Translations under genes and position numbers: made by a program
The notes under the pieces: model-generated
The model's input: the letters and a program-made list of their open reading frames with translations, nothing else
What the model was told of the DNA's origin: nothing
The model's database searches: none
In this document: one piece after another, positions 15,382 through 19,266 of the stretch
How the letters are laid out: every line of letters starts with the position of its first letter
Numbering within the stretch: the first letter of the stretch is position 1
DNA from: Bacteroidota bacterium
GTDB lineage: Bacteria > Bacteroidota > Bacteroidia > Bacteroidales > GCA-2748055
DNA: 19,266 nt
Assembly (NCBI GenBank): GCA_030592605.1
Contig: JAUVIT010000002.1
Location: forward strand, 1-19,266
Reading direction: 5' to 3'

Positions 15382-16916
15382 TAGTTTCAGGTCCTCATAA
15401 AGGAATCACTCTGCTCTTAGCTATTCTGGCTATCTTCCTGGAGAGTTGTTATAAAGAGATGGTAATTGAAGAGCCCGATGCCTGGAGCATAAGCGACAGG
15501 GTGCTTGAATTTGACCATGTATTTGCATTTACCGACAAAGAAGAGCATGTGCTGCTCTACAAGCTGCCAGTTGACACCATCAAATCTTTCTCTCCCTTTG
15601 TCCGGTTTGGCGCATTCGAATCCCTCGAGTTTAATGACAGAGAACTAAAAGAGAATGAAAAGAATGTTCTGGGAGAAGTGATGGTAAATCATCCCTACAA
15701 TGTGACAGCACGAAATGGCAATAAGAGCGTAAACTATCAGCTCTGGTTCACCAGTCTTCCTCTACTTCATATTCATACAGAAAGAAAGATCAGGGACGAA
15801 CCCAAAACACTCTCCTGGACAGAGTTAGCCTATGCTAACGAACAGGCCGAATCTGGTCAAACAGTACTTTTTTCAGGCTACGCAGGAATCGAAATCCGTG
15901 GACGGACCTCCGCCGTGCATGAGAAGAAATCCTATGGACTGGAATTGTGGGAGGACAGGTTTGGGAAGGATCGCACAGCACCTTTGCTGGGAATGAGGTA
16001 CGGAGAAGACTGGATTCTGGACGCCATGTATGTGGATCCCCTCAGAATGCGTAATAAACTTTCCTTTGAACTTTGGGAGAAAATGTGGGACAGCAAGAGC
16101 CAGACGCCCTTTAAAGCAGCCCCTCCCGGCATCCAGTGTGAGTACGTGGAACTATTTATTAATCAGAGATATATGGGTCTTTACTGCCTTTCAGAACGCC
16201 TGGATGAAACATTGATCAAACTCACTGCTGGCAGGCCCGGATCAGAAGGCGTTCTCTATAAGGCAATTGATTGGACGGGTGGAGCAACAGCATTTACTAC
16301 CTATAATAGCGAGCCGGGACAATCCCTTATCTGGGAGGGATGGGAACAAGTCTATCCCGATCATAAAGCATGCTGGGACCCCCTTGCAAAACTTAGAAAA
16401 ACAGTGGCCCTTGAGGAGGACGATGTATTTTCAGCGCAAATAGACACTTTAGTAAATCTGGATGAAGTTGCTGATTATTACCTTTTTACAAATATGATCC
16501 TGGCGCACGACAATATTATAAAGAATTACTACCTGGCCAGGTACCCAAACGAAACCAGCTTCCTGCTAATGCCATGGGATCTGGAAGGCTCCTGGGGAAT
16601 CATGTGGCATGGCGGACAAAGCTCCACCAATGGGGTGCTTGAAAATAATCTCTATGACCGGCTCCTGGAGCTGGACGTGGAGGAATTTGAAGACTTACTT
16701 GAAGCAAAATGGGAGAATTACAGGGAATCTGTATTTCGAGCTGACGCAATAATGGCCGCTGCCATGACTTATGCCGATATTTTAAAACGAAGTGGTGCCA
16801 TTGAACGGGAAAATGACCGCTGGCAAGATGCGGAGATTGATATGGACCAGGAGCTCCAGTACCTTTCTGATTGGATCACGCTGCGCCTTCAGTATCTGGA
16901 TCTGGTATTTGACTAA
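15378..16916 (+). CDS. CotH-family lipoprotein, second copy (predicted atypical kinase fold, complete motif set)
   Basis: A 512-residue lipoprotein read from a TTG start overlapping the DUF2490 stop as TTGA. No ATG or GTG lies between the in-frame context and the signal core ITLLLAILAIFLESC (lipid Cys24), so TTG is the best start. Residues ~25-130 look like a beta-sandwich (NVTARNGNKSVNYQLWFT). The CotH domain follows, with GIEIRGRTSAVHEKKSYGLEL, DWILDAMYVDPLRMRNKLSFE, YVELFINQRYMGLYCLSERLD, LAHDNIIKNYYL and LLMPWDLEGSWG. Asp378, Asn383 (D-x4-N as in the HRDxxxxN kinase loop) and Asp401 are the predicted catalytic and metal residues. The Asp378-Asp401 spacing of 23 equals that I recall for B. 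subtilis CotH Asp228 and Asp251. The lipid Cys is again followed by YKE. Substrate unknown. Confidence 0.88.
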   Translation: MIVSGPHKGITLLLAILAIFLESCYKEMVIEEPDAWSISDRVLEFDHVFAFTDKEEHVLLYKLPVDTIKSFSPFVRFGAFESLEFNDRELKENEKNVLGEVMVNHPYNVTARNGNKSVNYQLWFTSLPLLHIHTERKIRDEPKTLSWTELAYANEQAESGQTVLFSGYAGIEIRGRTSAVHEKKSYGLELWEDRFGKDRTAPLLGMRYGEDWILDAMYVDPLRMRNKLSFELWEKMWDSKSQTPFKAAPPGIQCEYVELFINQRYMGLYCLSERLDETLIKLTAGRPGSEGVLYKAIDWTGGATAFTTYNSEPGQSLIWEGWEQVYPDHKACWDPLAKLRKTVALEEDDVFSAQIDTLVNLDEVADYYLFTNMILAHDNIIKNYYLARYPNETSFLLMPWDLEGSWGIMWHGGQSSTNGVLENNLYDRLLELDVEEFEDLLEAKWENYRESVFRADAIMAAAMTYADILKRSGAIERENDRWQDAEIDMDQELQYLSDWITLRLQYLDLVFD

Positions 16917-16938
16917 GCTCCAGCAGAATTGAAATGAA

Positions 16939-18516
16939 TCAGAATTCGGAAGTGAAGTGGAAGGTGATTTCCGGGAAATTATCACGGGCCATCTGCAGAG
17001 CATAGGGCGATTCGGCCATATAGACCTCACGACCTTCTTTATCGGTAGCCAGTTGCTGGTATTTCCTGAGTCTGAAGTCTTTCAACTTTTCAGTGTTATC
17101 TGTTTCTATCCAGCACGCCTTGTGCATGGGAAGCTGCTCATATCTGCATTTTGCACTATATTCATGTTCAAGGCGATACTGGATCACATCAAACTGAAGC
17201 GCACCTACGGTACCAATAATTTTACGACCATTGGCTACACTTACAAAAAGTTGCGCAACCCCCTCATCCATCAACTGCTCCAGGCCCTTGGCCAACTGCT
17301 TGAATTTCATAGGATCATTATTTTCCACATAGCGGAACATTTCCGGAGAAAAACTGGGCATTCCCTGGAACTGTAGCTTCTCCCCTTCTGTGACTGCATC
17401 TCCTATCTTAAAAGTGCCTGTATCATGCACTCCCACAATGTCGCCCGGGCATGCCTCATCGATTACAGATTTCTTTTCTGCCATAAAGGAGGTGGGACTG
17501 GAGAATTTCATCTTCCTGCCACTTCTGACATGTATATAGGTTTTGTTTCTTTCAAATTTTCCTGAGACAATCTTAATAAAGGCAATCCGATCGCGATGAT
17601 TGGGATCCATATTGGCATGGATCTTGAAAACGAAACCGGAAAATTTTTCTTCAATAGGCTCAACCTTTCTTTGTTCTGTCTGAATTGCACCAGGTGAGGG
17701 TGCAATTTGAATAAAACAGTCCAGAACATCCTGGACCCCAAAATTATTCAGCGCACTTCCAAAGAAGAGGGGGGCTATTCTTCCAGCCAGGTAGTCTTCC
17801 CTGTTAAACTCGGGATAAACTCCCCCGATAAGTTCCAACTCTTCCTGCAAGCGTTCACTATGGGGGGCAATATGCTTCTTAAATTCAGGGTCTTCCAGGT
17901 CATTGAATTCCACCAGCTCCCCAATGATCTGCTTATTTGTGCTGCTGAATGATCGAAATTTCTGTTCGAAACGGTTGTAAACGCCCCTGAAATCGGGCCC
18001 CATGCTCACAGGCCAGCTTAAGGGGTGCACATGAATTTCAAGCTCATTCTCAATTTCATCCAGAAGTTCAAAAGGATCCAGTGCAGGACGGTCCAGTTTA
18101 TTTATAAAAACTATCACCGGAGTTTTGCGCATGCGGCAAACATTCATCAGTTTCCTGGTCTGCACCTCCACTCCTTTGGCTGCATCGATCACAATTATCA
18201 CACTATCGGCCGCAGTCAGGGTCCTGAAGGTATCTTCAGCGAAATCCTGGTGACCAGGTGTATCCAGGATGTTGATTTTTTTCCCGCCATATTCAAATCC
18301 CATAACAGAGGTGGCTACAGAGATCCCCCTCTGCTTTTCTATCTCCATGAAATCGGAGGTTGCAGTCTTTTTAATCTTATTTGATTTGACGGCACCGGCC
18401 ACATTTATGGCACCCCCAAAAAGTAAAAACTTTTCGGTCAGTGTGGTTTTACCTGCATCGGGGTGACTGACAATGGCAAAAGTTCTTCGCCTCTCTATCT
18501 CTTCTTTTAACTTCAT
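16939..18516 (-). CDS. prfC: Peptide chain release factor 3 (RF3)
   Basis: A 525-residue translational GTPase that recycles RF1/RF2 from ribosomes after peptide release. G motifs: SHPDAGKTTLTE (17-28; G1), EKQRGISV (60-67; G2), DTPGH (85-89; G3), and NKLD (139-142; G4). Family-typical RF3 stretches are FGGAINVAGAVKSNKIKKTATSDFMEIE, PLFFGSALNNFGVQDVLD, FVFKIHANMDPNHRDRIAF, GDIVGVHDTGTFKIGD, and the C-terminal GALQFDVIQYRLEHEYSAKC. The length matches RF3. It converges with CotH-2 (22-base gap) and diverges from msrC; a match to the Bacteroidota promoter consensus lies just upstream. Confidence 0.97.
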   Translation of the reverse strand: MKLKEEIERRRTFAIVSHPDAGKTTLTEKFLLFGGAINVAGAVKSNKIKKTATSDFMEIEKQRGISVATSVMGFEYGGKKINILDTPGHQDFAEDTFRTLTAADSVIIVIDAAKGVEVQTRKLMNVCRMRKTPVIVFINKLDRPALDPFELLDEIENELEIHVHPLSWPVSMGPDFRGVYNRFEQKFRSFSSTNKQIIGELVEFNDLEDPEFKKHIAPHSERLQEELELIGGVYPEFNREDYLAGRIAPLFFGSALNNFGVQDVLDCFIQIAPSPGAIQTEQRKVEPIEEKFSGFVFKIHANMDPNHRDRIAFIKIVSGKFERNKTYIHVRSGRKMKFSSPTSFMAEKKSVIDEACPGDIVGVHDTGTFKIGDAVTEGEKLQFQGMPSFSPEMFRYVENNDPMKFKQLAKGLEQLMDEGVAQLFVSVANGRKIIGTVGALQFDVIQYRLEHEYSAKCRYEQLPMHKACWIETDNTEKLKDFRLRKYQQLATDKEGREVYMAESPYALQMARDNFPEITFHFTSEF

Positions 18517-18532
18517 CCTTGAAAATGAGCGG

Positions 18533-18565
18533 CAAAGATAATAATTCCTATTTTTGGGAGCCCAA
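18533..18565 (-). promoter_or_regulatory. Promoter of prfC
   Basis: On the minus strand TTG (18563-18565) is followed after 22 bases by TATCTTTG (18533-18540), an exact TAnnTTTG match with spacing in the 17-23 range. It is 16 bases upstream of the ATG at 18516. Its spacer overlaps the opposite-strand msrC -7 box. Confidence 0.6.
18549..18556 (+). promoter_or_regulatory. -7 promoter box of msrC
   Basis: TATTTTTG matches TAnnTTTG exactly, 24 bases before the ATG at 18581. The nearest upstream TTG (18519-18521) is 27 bases away, outside the usual 17-23 range, so the -33 element is uncertain. Confidence 0.45.
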
Positions 18566-18580
18566 TAAGCTGGAATATAT

Positions 18581-19048
18581 ATGCAGGAAAATAAAAAAGA
18601 GGGGCGTTACGCCCGTATACACATGCAGTTGGAAGCACTGCTGGTGAAAACAGACGATCCTCTGGCAAGAATGGCCAGTGTTTGTGCAGTATTGCACCAT
18701 AAAATGGATTATTATTTTTGGACCGGCTTTTACCTGTTCAAATCGGGCAAGCTGGTGGTGGGGCCATATCAGGGTCCAGTGGCATGTCAGGAACTGGAGA
18801 AAGACAAGGGAGTTTGCTGGGCAGCTCTGAATAAGGATGCACCTGTTCTGGTAAAGGATGTTCATGCCTTCCCCGGACATGTAAGCTGCGATTCCAGGTC
18901 GAAATCTGAGATTACGCTACCTGTTTATAATCAAGAAAAAGAGGTGGTGGCCATCTTTGATGTTGACTCTGACCAACTTGATTCATTTAGCGAGGTGGAT
19001 CAACTTGCATTGACTGGGATTATGGATCTGATATATAAGCAGTTCTGA
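18581..19048 (+). CDS. msrC: Free methionine-(R)-sulfoxide reductase (GAF-domain fRMsr)
   Basis: A 155-residue cytoplasmic GAF-domain enzyme that reduces free L-methionine-(R)-S-oxide to methionine, using thioredoxin-type electrons. The full family signature is present: YYFWTGFYLFKSGKLVVGPY, GPVACQELEKDKGVCWAALN, VKDVHAFPGHVSCDSRSKSE, and VAIFDVDSDQLDSFSEVD. The three reactive cysteines are Cys69, Cys79 and Cys103, spaced 10 and 24 apart exactly as in E. coli MsrC (84/94/118, from memory). The start at 18581 gives the normal length. It diverges from prfC, and its stop lies 10 bases from the end of the convergent receiver-domain gene. Confidence 0.93.
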   Translation: MQENKKEGRYARIHMQLEALLVKTDDPLARMASVCAVLHHKMDYYFWTGFYLFKSGKLVVGPYQGPVACQELEKDKGVCWAALNKDAPVLVKDVHAFPGHVSCDSRSKSEITLPVYNQEKEVVAIFDVDSDQLDSFSEVDQLALTGIMDLIYKQF

Positions 19049-19058
19049 GCTTCAGCCT

Positions 19059-19266
19059 CTATGCAACCAGCTCATTGATCTTGGCTTTGATCTTCTCTAC
19101 TGAATATGGTTTGGTTACAAGCTCATCAAATCCAACATCTGAAAAATCATCAAAAAACAGGTCAGGGTTATGAGCTGTAAGTGCTATGATTGGAATAGCA
19201 TTAAGGGGCGGGCCCATTTCATTGCGTATATACTGTGTAGTTTCAACACCATTCATCACAGGCATC
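19059..19266 (-). CDS. Response-regulator receiver domain, C-terminal part (5' end outside window)
   Basis: The open minus-strand frame enters from the right edge. It reads MPVMNGVETTQYIRNEMG, then IPIIALTAHNPDLFFDDF, GFDELVTKPYSVEKIKAKINELVA and a stop. MPVMNG is the segment after the phospho-acceptor Asp of a REC domain. The Thr in IALTAH and Lys in VTKPY are the conserved switch residues. The acceptor Asp itself is outside the window. Nothing follows the domain, so REC is the C-terminus of either a stand-alone regulator or a hybrid kinase; this cannot be decided here. The Met at 19265 is internal, not a start. Confidence 0.85.
   Translation of the reverse strand, partial: MPVMNGVETTQYIRNEMGPPLNAIPIIALTAHNPDLFFDDFSDVGFDELVTKPYSVEKIKAKINELVA

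Noticed and set aside
16917..16945. GAATT/AATTC inverted repeat between CotH-2 and prfC as bidirectional terminator
   Set aside because: The stem is five bases, A/T-rich, with no U-tract; not convincing.

Overview
The window looks like a chromosomal segment of a Gram-negative member of the Bacteroidota, probably Bacteroidales/Marinilabiliales-like. Supporting signs are KDO-8-phosphate synthase (an LPS precursor enzyme), DUF6588 and DUF2490 proteins, several start-proximal boxes matching the Bacteroidota -7 element TAnnTTTG, few Shine-Dalgarno-like sequences, and lipoproteins with Bacteroidota-style lipoboxes. Coding density is very high. Nearly every base is in a gene or in rnpB, many adjacent genes overlap, and several convergent pairs are separated by 0-25 bases. 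There are no insertion sequences, tRNAs, CRISPR arrays or phage genes.

Left part (1-4450): a TPR sensor histidine kinase on the minus strand runs off the left edge just after its H-box. It is divergent from a YfcC/DcuC-family permease, which faces a DUF6588 secreted protein. Housekeeping block (4502-9000): rarA and kdsA overlap, followed by a LolA-like secreted protein. The RNase P RNA gene (minus strand) lies in the only sizeable non-coding stretch (7393-7782), followed by an extended queA. A minus-strand pair (9001-11630) encodes a secreted C69 dipeptidase and a threonine-aldolase-type PLP enzyme; the aldolase stop codon abuts the queA stop codon.

The most unusual part is a tightly coupled four-gene operon (11740-16916, plus strand): CotH-family lipoprotein, right-handed beta-helix lipoprotein, DUF2490 outer-membrane barrel, and a second CotH-family lipoprotein. 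All junctions overlap, every product is exported, and the two CotH copies differ at a predicted catalytic/metal-binding Asn. I propose this as a candidate cell-surface phosphotransfer or protein-modification module; the proposal is inference.

Right part (16939-19266): prfC (release factor 3, minus strand) diverges from msrC (free methionine-R-sulfoxide reductase) with promoter boxes a few bases apart. The window ends in the C-terminal half of a response-regulator receiver domain (minus strand).
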